60,000 bases of DNA from Membranipora membranacea (lineage: Eukaryota > Bryozoa > Gymnolaemata > Cheilostomatida > Membraniporidae), in contig OU612071.1 in NCBI GenBank assembly GCA_914767715.1, positions 22,691,681 to 22,751,680 on the forward strand, read 5' to 3'. The notes under the pieces were generated by a model. The model searched no databases. It was not told where the DNA came from and saw nothing but the letters and a program-made list of their open reading frames with translations. Positions 22,837-33,300 of the stretch are shown in pieces. The first letter of the stretch is position 1. Every line of letters starts with the position of its first letter. A program made the translations under genes and the position numbers.

Positions 22837-23100
22837 AAGTCGTCGTACTCGTATTAGTAGAGAGTCGTTGTACTCGTGTCATTGGAGAGTCGTCGTACTC
22901 GTATTACTAAAGAGTCGCCGTACTCGTATCATTAGAGAGTCGTCGTACTCGTATTATTAGAGAGTAGTCGTACTCATATTTTTGGAGAGTCGTCCTACTC
23001 GTGTTATCAGAGTCGTCGTACTCGTGTTATTATAGAGTCGTCGTACTCGTGTTATTATAGAGTCGTCGTACTCGTATTATTTGAGAGTCGTCGTACTCAG
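22837..23100. repeat. Minisatellite, about 24-bp unit, about 11 copies
   Basis: The unit is approximately GAGTCGTCGTACTCGTATTA plus a few variable bases. Copies vary mainly at the CGTC/CGTT/CGCC positions and in the ATT-rich spacer, with one unit shortened near 23010. The core is a near-palindrome of GTCGTCGTACTCG type. It is GC-richer than its surroundings. Confidence 0.85.
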
Positions 23101-23226
23101 CAAGATCTATAAGTGCATGGTAACTTTGGGTGGGATTCACAGCCTTAGGGAAGACCCCCCCCTAGAAATCCTCTACACCTTGGAATTTTGTTGTTGCAGC
23201 TAACTTGAGACACGGCTGCTACCAAG

Positions 23227-23439
23227 ATGCACCATTGTAGATGCATAATTGCAAGAAGGAGCAACTGTCTGAGTTGCATTTCTGTCCGAGTTGCAGTATT
23301 GAGAGGCGTTGAGATTGGGTGCTGTGATAGGGTTTTTATAAATGGTCTTTCAGAAATTTCTCAATTTCAATTGGTGAGTAACTGTTGTGTATGTGAACAA
23401 ACAAGCAGCATCGACTCAGACTCAACCTCAGATTTGTGA
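23227..23439 (+). other. Open frame of doubtful reality after the minisatellite
   Basis: MHHCRCIIARRSNCLSCISV onward is cysteine-rich and ends with an acidic serine tail (SSIDSDSTSDL). It has an ATG and stop, but no homology is recognised and no donor or acceptor frames it. Probably chance, reported because it is the only open frame between 23100 and 23640. Confidence 0.15.
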
Positions 23440-23644
23440 AAAGTTGCAAATTGCAGTTGGAAGTTGCGAGTCGCTTCAACGTAAACACAGCTTTAACCTC
23501 TATGAAATGTTAAAATCAAAGTGCTTATTTATAGTCAGCAGATTTTGAAGAGTGCTTGTCATAAATTTGATTACAATGACCACTCATTATTTGCATGTTT
23601 GTTGAATAACGTAGGGATCCACTAAATGTCATTGATGTATTTGC

Positions 23645-23828
23645 AGCCTGCAACATACAGACACGCAGAAAGATGGTCTGATGGCTGTGTTGAAAAAGAT
23701 AAAGAACTCTAATGAAGAGAAAGAACTGAATGAGACTGTATTTGAGGAGTTAGTTTTTTCCCTGAGACAAGAAGAAGAGAAAGAAAGCAACAAGAAGAGC
23801 CCATTGGCAATAAATGTGATGAGCTAAG
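23645..23828 (+). CDS. Unrecognised charged exon-like frame
   Basis: After TTTGCAG the frame QHTDTQKDGLMAVLKKIKNS, NEEKELNETVFEELVFSL, RQEEEKESNKKSPLAI runs to a TAA. It is highly charged and likely helical. It may be a remnant of a longer gene; no domain recognised. Confidence 0.35.
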
Positions 23829-24673
23829 ATAATACACTTAAAATGGTTGAAACACAAGGAGGTAATAACATATCAACAGTCTGCACTCTTAGCAAATTTC
23901 CAGTTCCGTCAATGGCAGAAGTTTGGTTTGGGGGCCTGAAGCAACTCATTTTATTAATCCGATAATAGAACAGCACAATGGCTCAAAATACCGATAGCTA
24001 TTTTGTTTTTTTGACAATACCTCCTACTATTTTTACTAAGAATTTTCGGCCTTGTTTACTTTGACAAGAGATCTTAAATAACATATTTGATTCAAATGCT
24101 TGTTTTATACCTGTCTGTCAATGATATGGTACAGCCACCTAAATAGAATATGGATGTTCGCTATAAAACGCATATGCCCACTCTCGCTGTATTATTCAGT
24201 ATAAACATAATCCGCAATGCCTGACATTTCACAATTTGTTGGTTTAGATGATCGATGTTTGACACACTATCTTGATCGACCATAAATATTTGTCATATTC
24301 GTGTACAGTTTCAATTCTCGTCATTTCCCAAATAATCTCACTATGACATCATTGTTGACATTCTTGATTGGGCTGACTTACTTGGGATTCCGAAGATTTT
24401 TCATGAACATAACATACAGTTTAAACAACTCTTATGGAAAAATTATCATATTATTACTTCCAATGCAGACAGGCCATATGTGTATAGCTATAGCTCTTTG
24501 TGTTTCTTTAATTGAGCTCCACTGTCACTTGATCAGAAGCGACGCATGTTCAAAAAATATACAAAAATTTTAACATAAAATATCAATCTTTGCAAAATGT
24601 TAATTATACGCCTATGTATGCTATGTTACAAGAAGTCAGGTACATCTGATTTAACTTCTCCATACATTCTGAA

Positions 24674-24931
24674 GTGTTGGAGATGTGGGTTAAGTATCAT
24701 CGTAAAAACAGACTCAAGCCAAATATACACATTATTAATGGACTGGAGAGATTGAATAGGACTTACAAGCAGATTACAGGGGTTGACAAAGGTAGCAATA
24801 TAGGCTTTAGAACGTGTCATGACTCAAACTTCACTCTCACAAAAATTTTATGTGACGCATTACTCATTTCTGGTGAGAGACGAAAACGGGAGTCGGGAGT
24901 TGAATGCAGCTCCTGTTCTCAGAGGGTAAGT
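24674..24931 (+). CDS. Unrecognised exon-like frame
   Basis: MLEMWVKYHRKNRLKPNIHI, INGLERLNRTYKQITG and GVECSSCSQR lead to a GTAAGT donor. Basic, with a CSSC pair. It lies in a series of plus-strand exon-like frames (23.6-28.4 kb) that may once have formed a single gene, but I could not chain their phases. Confidence 0.35.
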
Positions 24932-25161
24932 AAATAAAATTAGTACAAATGATAGTATGCATAGTCGCCATTTATTTTGCCAGAATATTATTACTGAGCC
25001 TTGATCTTTACTTACAATAATACATTTATTATGAAATGAAAATAGCTCATCATGCCGACTGCTTGAATATAATTTTTGTATTTCTTTTGCTTACCATGAG
25101 TTATGGAGTGCGGCCTGCAGCTGTATGGCGTTTGCCGAAATCAAACCAATCAATAGAAATT

Positions 25162-25308
25162 CACCATAACCAATTTTATCACTAACCAATAATTTGAGAT
25201 GTTATCTAATAGTGGACAATCTCACTTATTCCATCAGATATTTTCACTATAACCAATTTTATCACTAACCAATAAATCGAGATGTTAACTAATAGTGGAC
25301 AATGTCAC
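25162..25308. repeat. Two-copy tandem repeat, about 90-bp period
   Basis: ACCAATTTTATCACTAACCA, then GAGATGTTA and TAATAGTGGACAAT, is repeated almost unchanged about 90 bp later. Confidence 0.7.
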
Positions 25309-25374
25309 TAGTCCCTAGCAGGCAAGGAGTGTGTTAAAAGCCGTCCTGAGTTCAGGCTAATATAAATCAACATT

Positions 25375-25752
25375 GAATGTACCAGAACCCCACAAGTTCT
25401 GCAGTCAATCCATGTTAGCATTGAACGCAATGAGACAACACCGCAACAGCAACTAACAGTTACCAACATTCCTCTTCATATAAATAAACAGATTATCAAG
25501 AAGTCAAGACAGCAGCAGCAAACAGATCTGATGCAGCCTAACAAGAGGGCTTTGTTTAGTGAAAAATTGTCTATATCAAGCTACGAAAGGCAACGTATGA
25601 AGGCTCACAGCACACACGTACAACATGCCAAAAAAGCTCACATCGGACCGCTAGACAGCTACGCCTTTGACAGAGACCGAGTATGCACTGAATTGGAATT
25701 TTAGGCAGATGAAAATAAGGATTTGAGTGACAGAATGAATAGAAGCTGGAGT
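25375..25752 (+). pseudogene. Unrecognised coding remnant with one stop
   Basis: A frame open for over 320 bases encodes QVLQSIHVSIERNETTPQQQ, LTVTNIPLHINKQIIKKSRQ, RALFSEKLSISSYERQRM and LDSYAFDRDRVCTELEF. After one TAG it continues ADENKDLSDRMNRSW. The Gln-rich basic stretch and length argue for real former coding sequence. No family recognised. Confidence 0.4.
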
Positions 25753-26405
25753 AGGTAAGCGAGAGATCCTGGGTTGATATCGAAAGACAGGAAAACACTT
25801 AATGCTTCACAGGTATGTTTCAATTAGTCTTGATAGATGCAAGGACAAACACTAATGTCAAATTTGATAAGGGAATAAGTTATTGCCAATTTTCCTATTC
25901 AAATAGACAGATATTTTATTTTGGTAATTTTGTCAAAGCTTTGTCTGTCATGCTTTGAATGAGTTGTCCGCTCCCGAATCGTGTGAAGAATGCTTGCAAT
26001 TTTAATGATGATAAATCTTCAAAAAAAATGTTACGATTGCAAATTCAACTCAGGCCTCCCGCTCAGATATCTGTGTCACTATCCATTATCCAGTATCGAT
26101 ACTCATTTTGAAACATTACGCCTTCTAATTTCAAATAAAGAAATGGTTTTATTGCGAAGTTAACCTAAACGCTTTTCTCACGTATTAATAAGCCCTAAAA
26201 TTAACCTAATATGAAGTGAATAAGCAGTCAAAATAAAATGTAACCAACAGTGTTGACCAATCAAAAGCCTTGATGGCTGCCCAGAATCCACATAAAAAGC
26301 GCTACCAAATTGGGCTCTGAAGCAGATCAGATCAGATATCGATAACCACACTTTCAGCATGAATGCTGCAAGTAGGACAGTCGCTAAAATTAAACTTATT
26401 TTTTC

Positions 26406-26630
26406 ATGGTACAAAGAAAGAAATTGACACACCAAGAGGACAAGCAACGAGGCAATTTGGCGTTGTGGTACAGCAAAACAGTGATCTCTAGATCCTATCC
26501 AGATCATTCCACGGTACTGATGAGGAACTACCAGAGACAGCTTGTAACCAAGGCAATCGATTGCACCACAAAATACAATGGATTTCTGAACATGTTCAGG
26601 ATGAACATTGACACCGCATTAGACATTGAG
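26406..26630 (+). CDS. Unrecognised exon-like frame
   Basis: MVQRKKLTHQEDKQRGNLAL, RSYPDHSTVLMRNYQRQL and NGFLNMFRMNIDTALDIE end at a GAG|GTAAGT donor. Same strand and spacing pattern as the frames at 24.7 and 27.6 kb. Function unknown. Confidence 0.35.
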
Positions 26631-26952
26631 GTAAGTATTACAGGTATCAAATTTTTTTAGAAAGCACTTGGCAAACGATGGCTTTTTCAACTCAACATTG
26701 AACGCAGCTATTTCTTAAATTTAAATACCATAAATAACAAACAATCCTGTATTTATAAAAATCGTCGTGCTAACGTTTTAATTTGCCTATTAGGTTAAAT
26801 GCCCAAAAAGAACTGGCCTCATGATCGATAAAACAGAGCTGGCGTGTTTGCTTTGATCATAGGAATGTTGGCCGTTTGCTGGGTAGTGCACTTGTATACA
26901 ACTCAATAGTGATACAAAATCTCAAAAATAAATTGACATACAGCTGATTTGC

Positions 26953-27440
26953 GAGTATAATGTGCAGCTAAGAAAAAATAAAAATGCATCACATGAGCTA
27001 TGAGAGCACATCGTAACTCTGACTAAACGCAAAACTTCGTAAACAAAACCTTCAATGTAGGCCGAGATCAAGACTACAGGACACAAAAAGCAGTGCAATC
27101 AAAGAGACCATCAACGCAAGCAACTGCATCTATGTAAGTGTGGAACTTGGGAAACAATGACTATGATCTCTAAATGATTATCAGGGTAAGGCTGAGGATG
27201 GATCTCTTGCTGTAAGGATTTACATGCTGCTCGAAAGGAAAACATAAAACTGATGTGTTATATCAATAGGCTGAGCTGCCTTACAGAAAAAAAGCTTTGT
27301 TGATCATTAACATGAGCTGATATGAGAAAAACGGAGGCTCCTTCGGTGAAAAAATTACTGGTGGTGGGGCCAAGTTATCAGCCACACAGAACAGCTTCAC
27401 TCTCATAGCACACTGAGTCGGTTGCGAAAAAAAAACCAGG
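26953..27440 (+). repeat. Diverged copy of the 18.71-19.20 kb segment
   Basis: Shared blocks in the same order include GTGCAGCTAAGAAAAAA, GCCGAGATCAAGA.TA.A..ACA, GTAAGGCTG.GGATAGA-like, TGTG.TATAT.AAT-like and AAGTTATCAGCCAC. Similarity is patchy, with no intact frame. Probably an old duplication of a gene piece or an unrecognised mobile element. Confidence 0.45.
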
Positions 27441-27638
27441 ATGGTTGGTGTGATTTGTGGATGTATATCAGAGTCAAACCTCACAAATAATACAAACACG
27501 TAAAAAAACAACCTGCATAGTAATTGGTGTAGCCAGATGCCAGATTACCAAAGGATATCAAAAGAAAGTCAGACACAGCAGGTTTGTCCGAGTTGATATA
27601 TGGTATTGCAGGCGTAAATATTTTAAGATTGATATTTG

Positions 27639-27980
27639 CTGATACATGCTCATCTTTTGTTACAGTCTCTCAGCTACACAGAGGTGAAGATCATCGATGC
27701 CTTCAGTAAGGATGATTTTGTATTGCTAACCAAGGAGCTGACTGATAAAGGATATCAGCATTTATTTATTGACCCAATTCTCAAAACAATGAACGAGGAG
27801 ATACAACACTACTCCACTGACAACACCTCCACTCTCCACAAGTCTGACGCCGATAATGTGGCTGATTTCTCTCTACCATCCCATCTCATTGTTGAGTTCG
27901 AAATAAAGCTATCTACGCTCATGAGTACCATCCAAAGAGGAGAAGATGCTTTCAGCTGGGACGACCAATCAACAGTTTGA
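27639..27980 (+). CDS. Unrecognised exon with acidic C-terminus
   Basis: The frame LSYTEVKIIDAFSKDDFVLL, TKELTDKGYQHLFIDPIL, KTMNEEIQHYSTDNTSTL and SHLIVEFEIKLSTLMSTI ends DDQSTV and TGA. It is preceded by TTGTTACAG, an acceptor-like site. Composition is clearly protein-like. No family recognised. It could be the final exon of the gene represented by the frames upstream. Confidence 0.4.
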   Translation: MIHAHLLLQSLSYTEVKIIDAFSKDDFVLLTKELTDKGYQHLFIDPILKTMNEEIQHYSTDNTSTLHKSDADNVADFSLPSHLIVEFEIKLSTLMSTIQRGEDAFSWDDQSTV

Positions 27981-28226
27981 AAAGTAAAATATATCCATGC
28001 TAACCTTCCTTGCAGTAATTTCAGATTAATCACTTAACACTTTCCTCATCATTCACTCTCTATTTCACAGCTGGTCTACTCAAAAAAACCTGGGCCTCAG
28101 GCAACGATTCACTGGCTCTGGTAGGGTTTTTTTTTTGGTTGTATCAACCATCAATTACCTTCAAGCAAGAACCCTTTGCAGTCTGAAATATGGAATCAGT
28201 TGTGTTGTATATTAGAGTGAACCACA

Positions 28227-28448
28227 TTGGATGATACTCAAATCAACAATATGGGATTATCAAGTCATAAACGATATGATATAATCAGCGGGAAAATTGT
28301 ATCTAGCAAATTATTGGCTTTACATATTCCTGCTAGCCAAGAAGACTGCGTCACAACTCCATCCAAGAAGAAAAGGAAAATCACATGTGGCACCCTTAAA
28401 CCTAAACTCAAGCCACATGGTATGTCAATAACGCCCAAAATTAGATAA
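28227..28448 (+). CDS. Unrecognised basic frame with possible nuclear localisation signal
   Basis: MDDTQINNMGLSSHKRYDII, LALHIPASQEDCVTTP, then SKKKRKITCGTLKPKLKP before TAA. KKKRK is a classical nuclear localisation type motif. Short, so chance cannot be excluded. Confidence 0.3.
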   Translation: MDDTQINNMGLSSHKRYDIISGKIVSSKLLALHIPASQEDCVTTPSKKKRKITCGTLKPKLKPHGMSITPKIR

Positions 28449-29255
28449 ATGTATATGCATGTCCTGTTTGGGGACTGTGTCCATGGATTATTGCTTTTCT
28501 ACGCAAATAACTGTTTTTTTATAATAGTACTTGCATCTCACAGCAAATAAATGGGATAGATAAATCAGGAGTATTTGGCTCCAAAATAAAATATTAACTT
28601 CATCAATATTAGTAGAATTCATTTATAGAATCACTACTGTCCTAGTCTGCCAGCAACAGAGTGTCATGTGCAAAAATTCCGTTACATAACCCCATTCAGT
28701 TTATCAATCAATCATTACTTTTCTAGTTCGCCTTTCCACTAGCAATGCCTACGAATCATATTTCTAATATCATGCCAATTTTGAAAGTGAATGAAATTCA
28801 CGCGCCTTACAGTCAAGCTCTTAAAATCTCTTATATGAACATCTCTGTGGACTTTGAGTTTGTTTCATACTGAAGCTTGGAATCACCACCTTAGCTGCCC
28901 AAAAATCATTAATTAGATCATAATCTAGATCGATTCATTTATGAGTTGTTTTAGTAGCAATATGGAGCTCGAAAATGAAGACTACTTCATACCATCACCT
29001 TAGCTGGACTTAAATTGCATAATTGCGCCATTTACTGTTATCTTATGAGAATGAACATACCGTAAATTAATGAAAATTACCTGAGTCCAGAGCAGATCTT
29101 GGAATAAACTGGAGAAGAATAAAGTATCTGTTTAGAGAAGTATAAATATCCGATCGCAGTAGAATTATTTCTGGCTGAAGGTTTGTAAGTGATGAACTTC
29201 TTCATTGTCTGAGCACAAGGGTGGAAATGACTATGCTATTATTATTACTATTACT
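28449..29255. other. Non-coding stretch with TTA/TAC microsatellite at its end
   Basis: No exon seen. A run of ATT/ACT triplets at about 29236-29264 abuts the inverted-repeat element that follows. Confidence 0.45.
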
Positions 29256-29544
29256 ATTACTATTATAGCATTGTTTTGATTCTGAGATAGTTCCCCTACA
29301 TCACCCTTGCAATGAATTATTTTGATGCTAAAATGACCTGCTAATTGAAAATCAATCAGCTGTGATTTGATACTCTGAATTAACCAATTGTCTTATGAAA
29401 TTGGCCAAAGGTGATAAAAGAGTAAAATTAATTCTAAGGGTGAAGTGGGGGAACTATCTTGGAATGAAAACAACTTTTATTCGATGCTAATTTGCCTTTT
29501 GATTATGAGCTAGAATCATTCTGATTCTAAAATTTCTTTGTGTG
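29256..29544. mobile_element. TA-flanked inverted-repeat element (MITE), copy 1
   Basis: The sequence TTGATTCTGAGATAGTTCCC near the left and its inverse around GGGGGAACTATCTTGGAAT near the right are shared with copies at 46000-50102 and 59207-59527. The right terminus TTCTTTGTGTG is followed by TA (29545-29546). The left terminus is lost in a triplet microsatellite. Confidence 0.7.
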
Positions 29545-30220
29545 TACCTATTGTCAAGCATTTCGGTACTCAAATATGCACTCAAAATAATATTTTGTAT
29601 GTGGGGATTACAACTTTCACTTTTATGTGATTAACAAATTTCAGAAATATCTCACCTTTGCCCTACTATTTTATGACCTGTCCCCATTGTATGTTGCTGG
29701 GATGTTAAATCCTTAGACTTGTTTACTCACTGTAATTGGAATTTATGGGACCTTAAAAGTCATTTAAAACTTCAAATCTACAATTTAAAGGTCCAAATGA
29801 CTGTTTTAGGTCCCATATGACATGTATGATGACCATTTGGAATGTTTTAGTCATTGGGAACGTTCAGTTGGAACCGTTTGGATAACAGTGTAGGAATTCT
29901 GACAGAGGAAACACTCACGCACATTTATAGTCTCGCTCCTTTTGTTTGAAACCTCAATATTACTTATCTGTTTCATTTTTGCCCTGTATTCGACATTGAA
30001 AATTAAAGATGAGGCAGTATCATAAAATCTTAAAATGTTATGTTTCCTAAAGATATATTATTTAGGCGAAAACTGCTACAAAACATTCATTGAATTTACT
30101 TGTTTGTGAATAATTTGTGCTTAAAATTTTACTAGACATAATTGAGATTACTTGCTAATTCTTAAAAGTCAGTTAGTTTGTTTGAATAATTGATAAACAG
30201 TCAGGAAAAGAACACGGTAA
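29545..30220. other. Non-coding, downstream of the minus-strand gene
   Basis: Expected to hold the 3' UTR and poly(A) signal of the gene ending at 30221. On the minus strand an AATAAA-type signal could not be assigned with confidence. AT-rich. Confidence 0.3.
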
Positions 30221-30363
30221 TCAATGGTGTTCAGATAAATGAAGGTAACAGGAAGTTAAAGCAGCAGCGAACATTAAGATTGAGAAGGTCTCACTCCTTG
30301 ATGTGCCCATGCTCATCAGATGACCACCTTCATCAAAGGCTCCGAGTACAGGAAAAACTGCGC
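30221..30363 (-). CDS. Last coding exon: hydrophobic, GPI-signal-like C-terminus
   Basis: After the acceptor ATTATCTAG the frame reads AVFPVLGAFDEGGHLMSMGT, then SRSETFSILMFAAALTSCYL and HLSEHH before TGA. A small-residue region (SMGTS) followed by a hydrophobic stretch close to the C-terminus fits a GPI-anchor signal; a single-pass membrane anchor with a very short tail is the alternative. It joins in phase 1 to a 15-nt exon. Confidence 0.65.
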
Positions 30364-33300
30364 CTAGATAATTAAAATAGTTTACAGTCACACTTAACAC
30401 CATTTACAGGTCATGTTTGCATACAAATCCTCAAAATTTGCTTACAGACAGTATCATTGGGGTTCTGATACATGCAACACTTAAAAATTTGAGTAGACAA
30501 ATAATTTTGGTTAAACAAGTTTCAGGTCCAAATTTGTTGTACTCTGGTTCTGGTAAATATAGTAGAGACCCATTGGTACTCCTAGGTACAGTAACATTGT
30601 CATAAGCACTCACCAGTTCTTGGAGAATCTGTAACCAAAGAAAATAGAACAATGATACAAATCAGGAGAACATGTAAACATGATGGTATGTGCTAATAAA
30701 GCACTAATATTTTGCCGACCATGCTTCGGGATGGCGAGTGATAAGACCCCTGAATTTTAATCAGCCATTACATCTGCAGACACATGTTTTTGATTTGAAC
30801 GCTCCAAGCATTGAGGAAAATTTGAACTTACATATTGAACATGTTGAACCAGACCAGTCGACATGACATAAACATTCAAAGCCATTTCCTCGCCATGAGT
30901 CAGAAAAAATTCCATGAGGACCACAAGGCGCGCTGGCACAGTCATCGGCACCAACCCCTGCATTTAAAAGGGAATGAAAAAACTCAATTTACCTGAAAAC
31001 ATGTGTCAGCCTATATCTTGCTTATGTTGAAAGGATAATTTTTGATACAACCAATTTCAATTTCAATAGAGGGGAAAACCCTCTTGGCGATGAAGACTTA
31101 GACTTACTACTAAGTGGTAAATCAGAGCACTCTGGGCTTGTCTAGTGCTAACACTACGATTTTACGATGCGTTGTCTTCACTAGATTTTTACGAATTGAA
31201 TTAGGAGTTGTCCCCACGTGAATAAACAAACATTAGAGACTATTCAAGCTGATAAGGAGTCACAAAACCAAGCAAGTTCACCATCAATCCAACAATCAAA
31301 CCACTACAGCACTCTGTCAAAGGAATTTTCAATTATTTAGTTTACCATTTACTGAAAGACTCACAGTAATTGTATGTATCAGCATTAAGTTGATTTGCAA
31401 AATAATTCATCGCAAACCATATTCTATCATGATGAGAGGGTGTTTTTTCTAGCTTTCAATTTGTTACCCTGCCAATCCTGACTGTCTTGAGGGCTTGAAG
31501 CGTCAAAGTAAAACCAGCTGGAAGGTTTTGTGGGGGGAGGCACTTTAAGCCTAGAGAGCAATTGAGGGCCATAAAAATTAAATTGTCTGGGTTTTAGATG
31601 AGTGTCTATGGTGAAAGTTCATAAGCAGATTACCAAAAGAATAAAATCGTCGCTACAATTTTGATCGAATTACTTAGACGGGCATGAGCTATCTGAACAA
31701 TTGATAACTTAAAAAAAGAATGACTTATCATTTTACATTACAGGTGAGGTCATTCCTGAATAGAAATCAGGGATTTTGTTGTTATGATCTATCTTATCAT
31801 ACAATCAAGGGCTTGTTGATTGAATTGAGCATGACATTAATATTCCACTTTAAATCCATGTGATAATCTGAGAGAAATCAATTTTATTCAGCATAAAAAA
31901 CAGCTAAATTTTATGGTGAAGAAACTATGAAGCTCTTCCTGATTTAGAACAAGAGAAAATCACAGATTAGCAGGTTCAATTTGTGTTAAAAGGCGGATGG
32001 GTTGTTGACAACACCTTCGAATATTTTCGGCTGATACAACTCACCGGCGTGAGTTTCCGATCCCTATGAGTTGGATAGATTTGATGATTGTTTGTCTATT
32101 CATATAGGTAAAAAATTGTCAATGTCAATACACACATCATCCTATGTTTCTCATTTACGTAATATTAAGAATGAGTGAAATAGGCCAGGTATAATGCAGC
32201 ATTTGGGTGAGACCGGGCTGGTGCGACCGTATACTGTGATACTGCCCTGCACGACGATTTTAACATAAATAGAGAGTCAAGTGGAATTTCTTTTTATGCA
32301 TAGGTAGTAAATTGTTTTCAACACGATGTGCAAATTATGAGAAAAGTTCTGACCGCAAGGCATATTCTTCAGTGCCGCAGGTACCGACTTTGGTTTTCAC
32401 TCAATAGCACTCCGTCAACGAAAAGGTAGCCCTCAAACATGACTTCAGAAAACTTAAAGAATCACACTTCATATTTGAAGGACATGTGGTTTCCCCGATA
32501 GATCTTGATCGTCTTGCTGTCCCCAACCTTTCCTCCCATGGCAAACTGCTGACATTACTTCATGCAGGGTTGTTAACTCATATGAAGGAAGCTTGATTTT
32601 GAAAATGATTACATGAAATTTTGGACCAGACAACACCAAGGGCCGTAGAATAAGTTTCGGCAAAATCAGAATCCTTTAGGGTAAGAATTAAGACCAGGTG
32701 GGGTACTATAATTTAATCAAACCAGGCAGTTTTTCTTTAAATCCTTTACTCACTTAGAGGGCTAGCTTGGTAGCCTACTCGTATGCAACAATGAATATTT
32801 AACTATTTATCAGTGTCACTTATTACTGAAGATATAAATATCAAGTATCGTATTTTTAGTAGTACAACCAACCAAATTTAATTCACTCAATCACAAACGG
32901 ATACTTAGAGATGACACATTGCAAAGAGAAACTACTTAGCCTAATGAGTGATCTTAAGGCTTACTGATCTGCTTGGTAAATATTTTAAAATAAGTGTACG
33001 ACAAAGATTTAGCTACGAGTATGAGCTATTACTCACTCACATGCACAGAGTGTTCGGTCATTTTCACTTACATTGTCAGTCATGATGGTGATCGCTGCGA
33101 AGTTCTAAATATCCGAATAAGCGATCCTAATCTATAACAGCAGGTAAATTGTAATTGAATTGGTGGTAATGTCTGTATGCTATCACTGTCGAAGAAGGTG
33201 TGTGGACTCCAATACCTTGGTCAGAACTTTATACAAACAGTAGAACCTTAAGTCTTAGGGATCAAAGATACGAACAGAAGATTTAAATTCTGGAATTCTT

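Noticed and set aside
22837-23100. CRISPR-like array
   Set aside because: The units are contiguous 24-bp repeats without unique spacers, in a eukaryotic context.
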